From NCBI GenBank assembly GCA_903946925.1, contig CAJAXK010000051.1, positions 1 through 47,545 on the forward strand: a stretch of DNA of 47,545 bases. Direction: 5' to 3'. Below the pieces are notes generated by a model. That model worked only from the letters and a program-made list of their open reading frames with translations, made no database searches and was not told the origin of the DNA. Origin of the DNA: an uncultured Bacteroidales bacterium. GTDB lineage: Bacteria > Bacteroidota > Bacteroidia > Bacteroidales > UBA4417. The translations under genes and the position numbers were made by a program. Shown piece after piece: positions 27,253 through 36,092 of this stretch. Position 1 is the first letter of the stretch, and each line of letters begins with the position of its first letter.

Positions 27253-28707
27253 ATGAAGAAAGTAATAGCATTGTACGTATTGCTCGTAATGGCAGCCCCG
27301 TTGTTTGGACAAACCAAAGCAAGCTGGGTAACTACCACAGCATCGGAGCAATGGAAAATACAAAATATCCTTCCAACAATAAACCAGACCGGATTACCTG
27401 ATGTTGAAATTGAGCTGGGCAAACCGCAACAAACCATTGAAGGCTTTGGCTCATGTTTTAACGAATTGGGCTGGACTTCTTTAAACCTGTTGACAGCTAA
27501 AGACCGGGAAAGTATTATGCGCGAACTGTTCATGCCTGGGGTTGGAGCCAATTTTACCCTATGCCGGATGCCAGTTGGAGCCAATGATTTTTCGCGGCAG
27601 TGGTATTCGTATAATGAAACGGATGGCGATTTTGAAATGAAAAAATTTAGCATCGCCAATGATATGGAAACGCTTATCCCATTTATAAAAAATGCTTTCA
27701 AATACAACCCTAATCTTCGTATTTGGGCTTCCCCATGGTCGCCGCCAAGCTGGATGAAGTATAACCGCCATTATGCAGCCAAGAGCGTGCTTGGCAATTC
27801 CGATTTCCAGTCGGAAGAATGGGGCATGGATTTTAGGGGCATCAACAATGGTTTGCCGCCGGATAAAGAAGGCAAGGAAGGAACGGATATGTTTGTTCAG
27901 GATGAAAAATATTACAAGGCTTATGCCTTATATTTTTCAAAATTTATCGAAGCCTACCGGCAGCAAAAAATCAATATCGAAATGGTAATGCCACAAAACG
28001 AATTCAATTCGGCTCAGGTGTTTCCAAGTTGTACTTGGACAGCCGCCGGTTTGAGCAGATTTATACCGTACCTTGGGCAACATATGGATAAGGCAGGGGT
28101 AAAAGTGTTTTTCGGAACCATGGAGCGGGCAAATGCAAAACTTGTTGACAGTATTTTGGCCAATCCTCTTAGCGGTCCATTTATAAAAGGTGTTGGTTTT
28201 CAGTGGGCTGGAAAAGATGCTATTCCAATTGTACACCAAACATACCCTGAGCTTGCCCTTTACCAAACCGAACAGGAATGTGGAAACAGCAAAAACGATT
28301 GGAAATATTGTATTTATGCCTGGGGCTTGATGAAGCAGTACCTTTCCAACGGTGCTAATGCATACATGTATTGGAACACTTCGTTGAAACAAGGTGGGAT
28401 CAGCACTTGGGGCTGGAAACAAAATTCGTTGGTGAGCGTGGATACCATAAGTAAAACCTATAAATATAATTACGAGTATTTCCTGTTAAAGCATTTGAGC
28501 CATTTTGTTAAACCACAGGCAAAACTTTTACAGACGAGTGGCTCTTTCAATAACATGCTTGCTTTTATTAACCCTGATAAATCGGTTGTTGTGGTAATTC
28601 AAAACGAAAGCGATACCGAAAGAAGGATGCTTATAAAAGTGGGAGACCAAACTTTAAACCCATTGCTAAAAGCTAATTCGTTCAATACATTTTTGATAAA
28701 ACGGTGA
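27253..28707 (+). CDS. Glycoside hydrolase family 30 (GH30) enzyme
   Basis: A 484-residue secreted retaining glycosidase. The signal peptide is MKKVIALYVLLVMAAPLFG (cut before QTK). The fold markers are TIEGFGSCFNELGWTSLNLL, TLCRMPVGANDFS, and ASPWSPPSWMK. The acid/base Glu250 lies in MPQNEFNSAQ and the nucleophile Glu340 in YQTEQECGNS. The C-terminal beta domain follows. GH30 members act on glucosylceramide, beta-1,6-glucan, xylan or fucose/galactose linkages; the subfamily cannot be settled by eye, though Bacteroidetes GH30 enzymes in PULs often degrade beta-1,6-glucan. It lies behind susCD with the esterase gene 70 bases downstream. Confidence 0.93.
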   Translation: MKKVIALYVLLVMAAPLFGQTKASWVTTTASEQWKIQNILPTINQTGLPDVEIELGKPQQTIEGFGSCFNELGWTSLNLLTAKDRESIMRELFMPGVGANFTLCRMPVGANDFSRQWYSYNETDGDFEMKKFSIANDMETLIPFIKNAFKYNPNLRIWASPWSPPSWMKYNRHYAAKSVLGNSDFQSEEWGMDFRGINNGLPPDKEGKEGTDMFVQDEKYYKAYALYFSKFIEAYRQQKINIEMVMPQNEFNSAQVFPSCTWTAAGLSRFIPYLGQHMDKAGVKVFFGTMERANAKLVDSILANPLSGPFIKGVGFQWAGKDAIPIVHQTYPELALYQTEQECGNSKNDWKYCIYAWGLMKQYLSNGANAYMYWNTSLKQGGISTWGWKQNSLVSVDTISKTYKYNYEYFLLKHLSHFVKPQAKLLQTSGSFNNMLAFINPDKSVVVVIQNESDTERRMLIKVGDQTLNPLLKANSFNTFLIKR

Positions 28708-28777
28708 TTGGAAAAAGAGTAGCTGATAACGATTCTTTGAACAGAAGTAGGTTCAATACTAAGTTAATGGTAAGTGC

Positions 28778-30202
28778 ATGGTACACAAATGTAAACGCTT
28801 AATTTTACTTGTGTTTTTACTGCTGTTTTCGGTTGCTTGTAAAAAAGATACAGGGGGGGTCCAAAATCCAATCCCCAATTTTTCGGTAAAAGCATTCCCC
28901 GGATTCCTGGAGGCAGAAATTTCATGGGAAGTGAGTGGAAATGATTCAAGTGTTTTATACTCAATCTATCTCGAAAATATATTGGTGGCACAAAATATTA
29001 CTGATCAGCATTTTGTATTTGAAAACCTTACGGAGAAAACTTTTTATTCGGGTAAAGTTGTAGCTACCGATAATGAAAACAATACCAAAGAAGCAGGTTT
29101 TTCATTTATCACCCTGCTTGCCAAACCTCCTGCGGATTTTCAACTTGTCACAAATGCCATAACAAGCGACTCTATTTCCATTTCGTGGGAAATTCCTATT
29201 GATCCTCAAGGTTCTAAAGTTCTTTTTGATATTTATTTGAACAATCAAATTGTAAGAAAAGATCAAACAAAACCAGGATTGGATTTAGGAGGATTGGAAC
29301 CCCACTCGGTGTATTATATCAAAGTGGTTGCAAGGAATTCATTCATTAAAACTACCAGCAGTTCAATGTATTTTGTTACCTTGGCGGCAGGGGGTGCAAA
29401 ACTTCTTCATAAAAATATGGTCTGCCAGGGCTTAAAACGGGAATATGGTTATTACTTGCCTTCCGGAATTTCAAATACCAATCCGGCACTGCTTATTTAC
29501 CTTCACGGGGCGGCAGGAGTAGCCTGGCCCGAATTAACTACATCGCCACTTAAAGATATTGCCGAAAGGGAAAAATTCATTTTTGCCATGCCACAGGCTT
29601 TAAAGGGAACAACTTCCGATGGCACTTACCTTCAATGGAATGCACACGAAGTTTTGGCTTGGGATGACGTTTTGTTTATCGAAAACATGGTAGATGCCTT
29701 GTCAGCGAAGTATGCAATAAATATAAACCGGATATACCTTTGCGGGATGTCGAATGGCGGGTTTATGACTTTTTACACAGTAAGCCGGAGCAATAAATTT
29801 GCTGCCATAGCCCCAATGTCGGGGTTGATGTCGAATAATATCTATGTCAAATACAATACTGATTGGCCATTACCTCTTTTATATATTCATGGAACAGCAG
29901 ATGATATTGTTCCCTATAACGGACTATCATGGATGCCTCCTGTTGAAGATGTAATTAATTTTTGGGTAAAAAATAATAATTGTGATACAATCCCAACGGT
30001 AACACAACTCCCCAATGTTGCCACTAACGATGGGTCAACAGTAACTTTGTTCAATTACAAGGGAGCAATACCCAAATCGGAAATTTATTTTTATAGGATC
30101 AACGGAGGAGGACATTCCATTGCAGGCTATGAACCCGGTGCAAATCAGGATTTCAGTGCATTTGAAGCCATATGGGATTTTGTTAAAACCAAATCCAAAT
30201 AA
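28778..30202 (+). CDS. Lipoprotein with two fibronectin-III-like domains and a CE1/PHB-depolymerase-like esterase domain
   Basis: A 474-residue lipoprotein. The lipobox is LLFSVAC (Cys21). Residues 35-115 and 120-205 look like fibronectin-III domains (FENLTEKTFYSGKVVATDNE; LEPHSVYYIKVVARN). Residues 210-474 are an alpha/beta hydrolase of the LpqC/feruloyl-esterase (CE1) type: oxyanion region LIYLHGAAG, nucleophile Ser325 in CGMSNGGFM, Asp375/376 in HGTADDIVPYNG and His446 in NGGGHSIAG. It could remove acyl decorations from plant glycans. It is 70 bases after the GH30 gene. The final codons contain several rare-looking runs; the stop at 30202 is clear. Confidence 0.85.
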   Translation: MVHKCKRLILLVFLLLFSVACKKDTGGVQNPIPNFSVKAFPGFLEAEISWEVSGNDSSVLYSIYLENILVAQNITDQHFVFENLTEKTFYSGKVVATDNENNTKEAGFSFITLLAKPPADFQLVTNAITSDSISISWEIPIDPQGSKVLFDIYLNNQIVRKDQTKPGLDLGGLEPHSVYYIKVVARNSFIKTTSSSMYFVTLAAGGAKLLHKNMVCQGLKREYGYYLPSGISNTNPALLIYLHGAAGVAWPELTTSPLKDIAEREKFIFAMPQALKGTTSDGTYLQWNAHEVLAWDDVLFIENMVDALSAKYAININRIYLCGMSNGGFMTFYTVSRSNKFAAIAPMSGLMSNNIYVKYNTDWPLPLLYIHGTADDIVPYNGLSWMPPVEDVINFWVKNNNCDTIPTVTQLPNVATNDGSTVTLFNYKGAIPKSEIYFYRINGGGHSIAGYEPGANQDFSAFEAIWDFVKTKSK

Positions 30203-30236
30203 GGATATACCAAACCTTTCTGATCAATTAAGGTTT

Positions 30237-30424
30237 GAGTCCACTCCGAACCCCCCCAAAAAAAGGAAACCGCAAAGCGATGTGCTGAGTGGCACACTGA
30301 GCCAGCCGAAGTGCCTGTCGAACTGAGTCGCAGAGGTAACGTGTTGATAAATATATATATATATGCGAAACTCTGCGGTCCTCTGCGGTAAAATTATTTG
30401 TAATCAACTTTTCGGAGTGGACCC
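30237..30424. mobile_element. MITE-like element with terminal inverted repeats
   Basis: The 188-base element is bounded by GTCCACTCCGAA on the left and its exact complement TTCGGAGTGGAC on the right. Inside are a second inverted pair (ACCGCAAAGCGA with TCTGCGGT runs), the core phrase TGTGCTGAGTGGCACACTGA shared with 26727-26860, and an (AT) run. It holds no ORF. It lies between two genes of opposite direction. The spacer from 30203 to 30459 is otherwise empty. No target-site duplication was found by eye. Confidence 0.7.
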
Positions 30425-30459
30425 AAATTTTTAAAAGCTGGCCAGGTGAATGTTAAACC

Positions 30460-31653
30460 CTATTTGGAAACCGTAAAGCCCACTGAATCAATCAGAAAAC
30501 TATTTTTTGTAATACGTAATAAATAAAAGCCTGTAGGCCAGTTGCTTGTTTTAAGCTTGATTTCCTGCTCCGAAACATTGCACTTTTGCCAAACTTGCTG
30601 CCCAAGGGCGTTATAAATTGATAAAGTTACATTGCTCCAACCAAAACTTGTTTTTATGGTTGCCTGGTTTGCAATTGGGTTTGGGAAAATTGAAATACCC
30701 GAAGAACCCTTAAGTTTCCTAAAGCCTGTATTAGTGCAAATAACTGTGCAATTTTGTTGCGAAGCAATCCCCTCACCTTCCGAAATCAAACCCTGAAACT
30801 GGATCCCCGCTGGGCAATCATCCTTCAAATAAAAATTCAACCAAGGCAAAAGCAGGCTTAATGTAATACTTTGTTGAACCGTTGGGGTTATAGTAGGTTG
30901 TGGGCTGCAACTAAGTTCACCTAATGAGCAATTGAAATTGTAGCTTGCAAACTGGCAATGGCTTCCACCCGTAATGGTTACGAGTGTTTTGCAAACCGAA
31001 CCCAACGAATCGTAAATCGGAATTTGATTTGTACTGGGTGGTGTAATGCAATCGTTGGCACCTGCAAGGATCAGTGCAGGTATGTTTATTGAGCTGGCAA
31101 CAGTAACAGGCGATGGGCTTGTAACCGCTGGTGCAAGCGTGGCCAAAGCTGTAATAGTAGAATCGTACTGTATGGATAAAAACGAACAGCCGCCACCCAT
31201 CGAATGTCCCATAACAGCCGATTTGCCTGCAACTGACCCAAAAAATGGCGAGGATGGATTGGCACCTTCTGATTTCATGGCACCGGTTAAAAATGCGATG
31301 TCCTTTGCAAAATCAATTATTGAAGGTGAAAACGACATTTCAGTAGTTGGAAAAACCATGATATACCCATTCGGAACCAAACTATCCCACTCTACATCGT
31401 AAGCGCTCCACGCAGTAAGAAAACCATGCCCAAAAACAAGTGTTGGGAATTGCCCTGCCGATATGGCAACATTGTTTCCTGAAACATCTGCCGGATAATA
31501 AATTTCTGCCGGAATGTTGCGATTTGGTCGTGAAGCGTCAACAAAGGTTTTCTGCCTGTGGCCAACCTGATAGGGTTGCGCGACCAAAAGGGAAACAAAT
31601 AGCTGAAAAATAACAAGCAAAACAAACACATTATTCATACTGTTGATTTTCAA
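30460..31653 (-). CDS. Secreted alpha/beta hydrolase with polyester-hydrolase-like core and T9SS type A sorting domain
   Basis: A 397-residue protein. Signal peptide (NNVFVLLVIFQLFVSLLVA), then a hydrolase of the chlorophyllase/cutinase-like type: nucleophile Ser151 in VMGHSMGGGCS, Asp201 in LAGANDCITPP, His232 in TITGGSHCQF. The flanking phrases (IPIYDSLG, ANDCITP) resemble bacterial polyester hydrolases of the PETase type. A Cys-rich insert lies near 240-300. Residues about 315-397 form a type A sorting domain (SGISIFPNPIANQATI ... GFYLLRI ... ), exported and cleaved by T9SS. The substrate is unknown; lipids, pigments or polyesters are possible. It is convergent with the esterase gene. Confidence 0.85.
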   Translation of the reverse strand: MKINSMNNVFVLLVIFQLFVSLLVAQPYQVGHRQKTFVDASRPNRNIPAEIYYPADVSGNNVAISAGQFPTLVFGHGFLTAWSAYDVEWDSLVPNGYIMVFPTTEMSFSPSIIDFAKDIAFLTGAMKSEGANPSSPFFGSVAGKSAVMGHSMGGGCSFLSIQYDSTITALATLAPAVTSPSPVTVASSINIPALILAGANDCITPPSTNQIPIYDSLGSVCKTLVTITGGSHCQFASYNFNCSLGELSCSPQPTITPTVQQSITLSLLLPWLNFYLKDDCPAGIQFQGLISEGEGIASQQNCTVICTNTGFRKLKGSSGISIFPNPIANQATIKTSFGWSNVTLSIYNALGQQVWQKCNVSEQEIKLKTSNWPTGFYLLRITKNSFLIDSVGFTVSK

Positions 31654-31885
31654 AATAATACTTTTTTAGAAAACTTTTACGAAAGGACTTTTCAACAAAT
31701 ACAGTATAAAAATCCAAGCACCGACCAGCAAATTTAACTTATTCATCCGACACTGTTGGGAATTGTATTGATTATCGTTTGAGTTTGGCTTTTTCAAGAA
31801 ACAAATCCACTCATGAATCCCCCGCTTTGTTAATAAATTCACAAAACAAAGCAAAGAAATAGTGCCCATGAACAAAAGATATTTC

Positions 31886-31893
31886 TACATTTG
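31886..31893 (+). promoter_or_regulatory. -7 promoter element of gatE
   Basis: TACATTTG matches TAnnTTTG, 24 bases before the ATG at 31918. That favours the start at 31918 over a frame opening at 31891. The remaining spacer from 31654 holds nothing recognised. Confidence 0.5.
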
Positions 31894-31917
31894 ACCCGCT
31901 TTAATTTAACTTTAAAA

Positions 31918-33885
31918 ATGGCTCAGAATATAGATCCAAAGCTCAACTACGAAGAAACCAAACGCAAGATCGGTTACCTTCCACGCCATCAATCCACACA
32001 GGAAACTTACGACCGCATCGGCTTTATGTCGGGGCTTGAAGTTCACCAGCAGCTTAATACTGCCCAAAAGCTTTTTTGCCGATGCCCGGCAGGTGTTTAT
32101 CAAAAACCTGGTGATTTTGATGCAGAAGTTATCCGGCACATGCGCCCCACGCTCAGCGAGTTGGGCGAATATGACGGCACAGCTTTAATGGAATTCAAAA
32201 CACGAAAAGAAATCATCTACCGACTAAAGAGCAAAACTACCTGTACTTACGAGGTTGACGACACACCTCCGTTTCCGCTTAACCGCGAAGCCTTGGGAAT
32301 TGCCATAGAAATTTCGCTGGTTTCAAAACTTAATATAGTTGGCGAAGTACATATTACCCGCAAGCAATACCTTGATGGCAGCATCCCCACGGGTTTTCAA
32401 CGCACTGCTATTATTGGCGTTGAGGGTGAAATTCCACTGAAAAACAAAAAAATCAGGTTAATACAACTCAGCCTCGAAGAAGATTCCTGCCGCGAAGTAA
32501 GCGATATTGGCCATACGCGCATTTATCGCACCGATAGGCTTGGTATGCCGCTTATAGAAACGGTTACCTACCCGGATATGACCAATCCTGACGAGGTGAA
32601 AGAAGCATGCAATTACATACGTTTTCTCGGCCGCAGCACAGGCAAAGTACGTACCGGAATCGGTGCAGGACGCGAAGATGTTAATGTAAGCTGCAAAGGC
32701 GGCACCCGTGTCGAAATTAAAGGTGTGGCCCATAGCCGCTGGATTCCTGACCTTACCCATATCGAATGTTTCAGGCAGTGGGCCTTACTCGCAATCCGCG
32801 ATAATTTGAATACCCGTTTCCCCGATTTAAAAATCTGGAAACAAACATTTGTTGAACTCGATTTGCATACCCTGAAAACAAAAAACAGCTTTGTTTTGGA
32901 TGCAAAAGCCAATGGGTTGAAGTTGGTGGCAGTAAACCTTCCAGGTTTTAAAGGCATACTTTCGCATTTTACACAACCTGGAAAGATGTTTGCCAACGAA
33001 CTCGTTGAAAGGTTGAAAGTGATCGCCTGCATCGAAATACCAAATATGACCCATAGCGAAGAATTTGAACCTCAACTCATTGCCGGCGATTGGGACAAAA
33101 TATCAGTCTTATTAAAACCAGGTGAAAACGATGCACAGGTAATTATTCGGGGACCAATAGAAGATATAAAAACAGCCCTCGAAACCATAGAAGAACGTTG
33201 TAAAATGGCGTTTGCCGGAGTACCACCCGAAACGCGCAAATCATTTGAGAATGGAACCACCATTTTTGAACGGGTTCTTCCTGGTGCCGACCGAATGTAT
33301 CCTGATACTGATTCTGCACCGATTCCTTTGGAAAATGAATATATAGAATTGTTGGGCAAGAACAAACCAGAGGAGGTCATTGACCGATACAAACGACTAC
33401 AGGACTGGAATGTACCAGAGGATTGCTATACATATATTTTCAAGAAAAACCTTTTCCCCCTTATCGAACGCATCGTAACCGAACTACAGCTTGATCCTGC
33501 ATTTGTTGGGAAGTTTTTCGGACATGCCGTAAAATGGGTCGAAGGCCAGTATAAACCTGCAGCCGAGTTCGATTACAAAATCATTTACGCCTTACTCAGG
33601 TTTATAAAACAACGAAATCTCGATTTGGGTATAGCCCGCCGTATGCTTCCTCTGGTTTATCAATACCCAAAAATGGAATTCGATTCGGTGTTGACCAGCA
33701 TTCATTTTAAATCAGTGAGTAAAGAGCAGATTGTATCGAAAATACCATTCCTGAAGAAAAAATTAGCTGAAATAAGGCTTTCGAAAGGCGAAACCGTGGA
33801 GCATAATTGGATAATGGGTCAATTGCGCCGACAAGCCGAAGGGAATATGAGCATGCATGAGTTGCACGAATCAATTGATAATTGA
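31918..33885 (+). CDS. gatE: Glutamyl-tRNA(Gln) amidotransferase subunit E
   Basis: A 655-residue protein matching GatE, the tRNA-binding kinase-type subunit that activates Glu on tRNA(Gln). The GatB/E cradle core begins GFMSGLEVHQQLNTAQKLFC, with CxC, then DDTPPFPLN, SIPTGFQRTAIIG and RIYRTDRLGMPLIE. Residues about 325-440 are an inserted GAD-like domain (FVLDAKANGLKLVAVNLPGF ... IPNMTHSEEF). This insertion separates GatE from the bacterial GatB. The C-terminal YqeY-like tail contains WIMGQLRRQAEGNMSMHEL. GatE is classically an archaeal enzyme; here it has Bacteroidetes-like promoters and codon use. Its partner GatD is encoded 118 bases downstream. Confidence 0.9.
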   Translation: MAQNIDPKLNYEETKRKIGYLPRHQSTQETYDRIGFMSGLEVHQQLNTAQKLFCRCPAGVYQKPGDFDAEVIRHMRPTLSELGEYDGTALMEFKTRKEIIYRLKSKTTCTYEVDDTPPFPLNREALGIAIEISLVSKLNIVGEVHITRKQYLDGSIPTGFQRTAIIGVEGEIPLKNKKIRLIQLSLEEDSCREVSDIGHTRIYRTDRLGMPLIETVTYPDMTNPDEVKEACNYIRFLGRSTGKVRTGIGAGREDVNVSCKGGTRVEIKGVAHSRWIPDLTHIECFRQWALLAIRDNLNTRFPDLKIWKQTFVELDLHTLKTKNSFVLDAKANGLKLVAVNLPGFKGILSHFTQPGKMFANELVERLKVIACIEIPNMTHSEEFEPQLIAGDWDKISVLLKPGENDAQVIIRGPIEDIKTALETIEERCKMAFAGVPPETRKSFENGTTIFERVLPGADRMYPDTDSAPIPLENEYIELLGKNKPEEVIDRYKRLQDWNVPEDCYTYIFKKNLFPLIERIVTELQLDPAFVGKFFGHAVKWVEGQYKPAAEFDYKIIYALLRFIKQRNLDLGIARRMLPLVYQYPKMEFDSVLTSIHFKSVSKEQIVSKIPFLKKKLAEIRLSKGETVEHNWIMGQLRRQAEGNMSMHELHESIDN

Positions 33886-33978
33886 CGATTTACGACTGAC
33901 GATTTACGATTGTGTGCTTCGTTACACAAATCTCCCGTAATTCGTACCTCGTAAATCGTAATTCGTACCCCGTAAATC
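33884..33978. repeat. ACGATTTACGA-type inverted phrase repeats between gatE and gatD
   Basis: The left half repeats GACGATTTACGACTGACGAT and the right half repeats CTCGTAAATCGTAATTCGTA, its complement. In the middle GATTGTGT and ACACAAATC pair across a short loop. The spacer can thus form a long imperfect hairpin in DNA or mRNA. It starts on the gatE stop codon. The same family occurs at 20856-20932. Confidence 0.65.
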
Positions 33979-34003
33979 AAAAAATAAAAAATCCATAATT
34001 CTA

Positions 34004-35389
34004 ATGACCGACGATATTTTTCAAGGATATAAAGGTGCTGCACTCGAAGTACTCAAAAATTACAATGTCCGTGTTTGGGGACAAGCCGTGGTAAAAACCA
34101 CACGTGGCGAATTTTCCGGAACCATCCTTCCTCGTTCCGAAAACGATGACGATAAGCACATTGTAATGAAAATCCCAACGGGCTATAATATCGGGCTTGA
34201 TGTAGCCACCATTTCCGATATGAAGGAAACCGGTTATAAAAAGGCGAATTATAAAATCCCCGAAAAGGAATTCCCATACACTGAAGGTTTGCCCAAAGTA
34301 AAACTAATCGGCACGGGCGGCACAATTGCTTCGCGCCTCGATTATCGCACCGGTGCTGTGATTCCTGCATTTTCGCCTGGCGAATTGTATGGTGCTGTTC
34401 CCGAATTGGCATCTATCTGCAACCTTACTACCGAAAAAGTTTTTGCCGTTTTCAGTGAGAATATGGCACCCGACCATTATAAAAAGTTAGCTATTGCAAT
34501 AGGAAAAGAAATTGAAGCCGGAGTTGATGGTATTGTAATCGGCCACGGGACCGATACCTTACACCATACTGCTGCTGCACTCACCTTTATGGTGCAAAAT
34601 TCGCCGGTACCTATTGTTTTGGTGGGTTCGCAGCGTTCCAGCGACCGTCCTAGCTCTGATGCAGCCCTGAACCTAATGCATGCTTGTACTGCTGCCGGGC
34701 ATGGTGATGTGGCCGAAGTAATGGTTTGTATGTTTGGCCCTACCAGCGATGAATACGGGTTTCTGCACAAAGGAACACGCGTAAGGAAAATGCATTCTTC
34801 GTACCGCTCAACTTTCCGTACTATTGGCGATACACCGCTGGCAACAATAACCCGCAAAGGATTAAAACCAATCAAGGAAACTTACAACCATCGCCGTAAG
34901 GATCGCAAAGTAACCATACTTCCCTATTTTGAAGAAAAAGTTTCCATTGTTTACTACTATCCAAACATGCAGCCCGATATTATTGATTCACTGGTTGAAC
35001 ATGGATATAAAGGCATTGTGATTGCCGGTACCGGTTTGGGACATGTGAACAAACCTTTGTATCCGGCTATCGAAAGGGCAGCAAAAGCAGGTGTTGCTAT
35101 TTATATGACCGTTCAAACCTTGTGGGGATATGTTCACATGTTTGTTTATGATACGGGCCGCGACCTTATGGCGAAAGGAGTAATCCCAGCCGAAAACATG
35201 CTGCCTGAAGTAGCTTATATCAAACTGGGTTGGGCTTTAGGACAAACAAGTGATTTAGAAGAAGTTAAGCGACTCATGCTCACCCCGATAAATGACGAAA
35301 CCACTCCGCGCGAACCCTACAACGGCTATCTTATTTATCAGGGCGGCGTTACAGAAGTAGAAGATTTTATCAGGAAAGTACATAAATAG
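34004..35389 (+). CDS. gatD: Glutamyl-tRNA(Gln) amidotransferase subunit D
   Basis: A 461-residue protein matching GatD, the glutaminase subunit that feeds ammonia to GatE. The small N-terminal barrel, residues about 15-75 (NYNVRVWGQAVVKTTRGEFS, then GYNIGLDVATISDM), is the GatD-specific domain that plain L-asparaginases lack. The L-asparaginase part follows: LIGTGGTIAS (Thr104, Thr107), IGHGTDTLH (Thr183, Asp184), LVGSQRSSDRPSSDA and Lys262 in RVRKMHSSYRST. Those are the expected catalytic positions. The C-terminal block TVQTLWGYVHMFVYDTGRDL is also GatD-like. Convergent with the tetR-type gene downstream. Confidence 0.92.
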   Translation: MTDDIFQGYKGAALEVLKNYNVRVWGQAVVKTTRGEFSGTILPRSENDDDKHIVMKIPTGYNIGLDVATISDMKETGYKKANYKIPEKEFPYTEGLPKVKLIGTGGTIASRLDYRTGAVIPAFSPGELYGAVPELASICNLTTEKVFAVFSENMAPDHYKKLAIAIGKEIEAGVDGIVIGHGTDTLHHTAAALTFMVQNSPVPIVLVGSQRSSDRPSSDAALNLMHACTAAGHGDVAEVMVCMFGPTSDEYGFLHKGTRVRKMHSSYRSTFRTIGDTPLATITRKGLKPIKETYNHRRKDRKVTILPYFEEKVSIVYYYPNMQPDIIDSLVEHGYKGIVIAGTGLGHVNKPLYPAIERAAKAGVAIYMTVQTLWGYVHMFVYDTGRDLMAKGVIPAENMLPEVAYIKLGWALGQTSDLEEVKRLMLTPINDETTPREPYNGYLIYQGGVTEVEDFIRKVHK

Positions 35390-35454
35390 AAACTTCAGCT
35401 AATCTCTTTTAGTTTCAGAATCTTATTTGAAGCAATACATACTGAATTTTCCTG

Positions 35455-36063
35455 TTATGCTTTGCTGATTTCAATCCGATCAACAATAGCATTGATTTGA
35501 ATATCAATAGCTTCGGAAAAATCGGAATAACTTGCTGGTTGTATCCTGTTCATATAAAACAAAAGCATGCCAGCCGTAATGTAGTTTAATTCTGCTTTTG
35601 CTACCGTAATATCGTTTTCCTGCAAATTATATTTTTTCCGGCAATAGTCCCAGTCATCGGCAGTAAGCCTGTCAAGGAATGTGAAAATGAGGTTTGCGGT
35701 AGGTTGTTTTTGCCCAATATCGCCTAATTTCTCAATAAAGAACAAATTGAAAACACTTGGGTATTGAACAAAATAAGCCATATAGGCTTTTGTGATTGCT
35801 TTAATTTTTGCCGGACCACCCGGAACTCCATTTACTTTTTGAGTAATTTCGGCTGCACATTCCTGCTGAAAATCATCAACACACAGGAAAACCAATTCCT
35901 TTACATCTTTAAAATAGTTGTACAACGTGGCAAACGAATATCCTGCCTGTTGGGCTATGTTCCTTACATTTAAGCTTTTTAACCCTTCACCTTTCAGTAA
36001 CTCCTTGGTAGCCTGCATGAAATACCCTTTCATACGCTGCTCCTGAATTTCTTTATTATTCAT
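35455..36063 (-). CDS. TetR/AcrR family transcriptional regulator
   Basis: A 202-residue repressor-like protein. The N-terminal helix-turn-helix is in GLKSLNVRNIAQQAGYSFAT, followed by LYNYFKDVKELVFLCVDDF, the canonical TetR pattern. The C-terminal ligand/dimer domain is less conserved (SVFNLFFIEKLGDIGQKQPT). The ATG at 36063 is chosen: the frame is open to 36261, but the sequence before MNNKEIQEQRMKGYF has no family resemblance, and the promoter and operator-like palindrome lie just before this ATG. The effector is unknown; the divergent neighbour (YyaL-like gene) may be a target. Confidence 0.85.
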   Translation of the reverse strand: MNNKEIQEQRMKGYFMQATKELLKGEGLKSLNVRNIAQQAGYSFATLYNYFKDVKELVFLCVDDFQQECAAEITQKVNGVPGGPAKIKAITKAYMAYFVQYPSVFNLFFIEKLGDIGQKQPTANLIFTFLDRLTADDWDYCRKKYNLQENDITVAKAELNYITAGMLLFYMNRIQPASYSDFSEAIDIQINAIVDRIEISKA

Positions 36064-36092
36064 TTTACAAAGGTTTAATTTATTTAACGCTG

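Noticed and set aside
31918-33885. gatE as ordinary bacterial GatB
   Set aside because: The GAD-like insert, length of 655 residues and a GatD partner gene fit GatE; no GatA or GatC is next to it.
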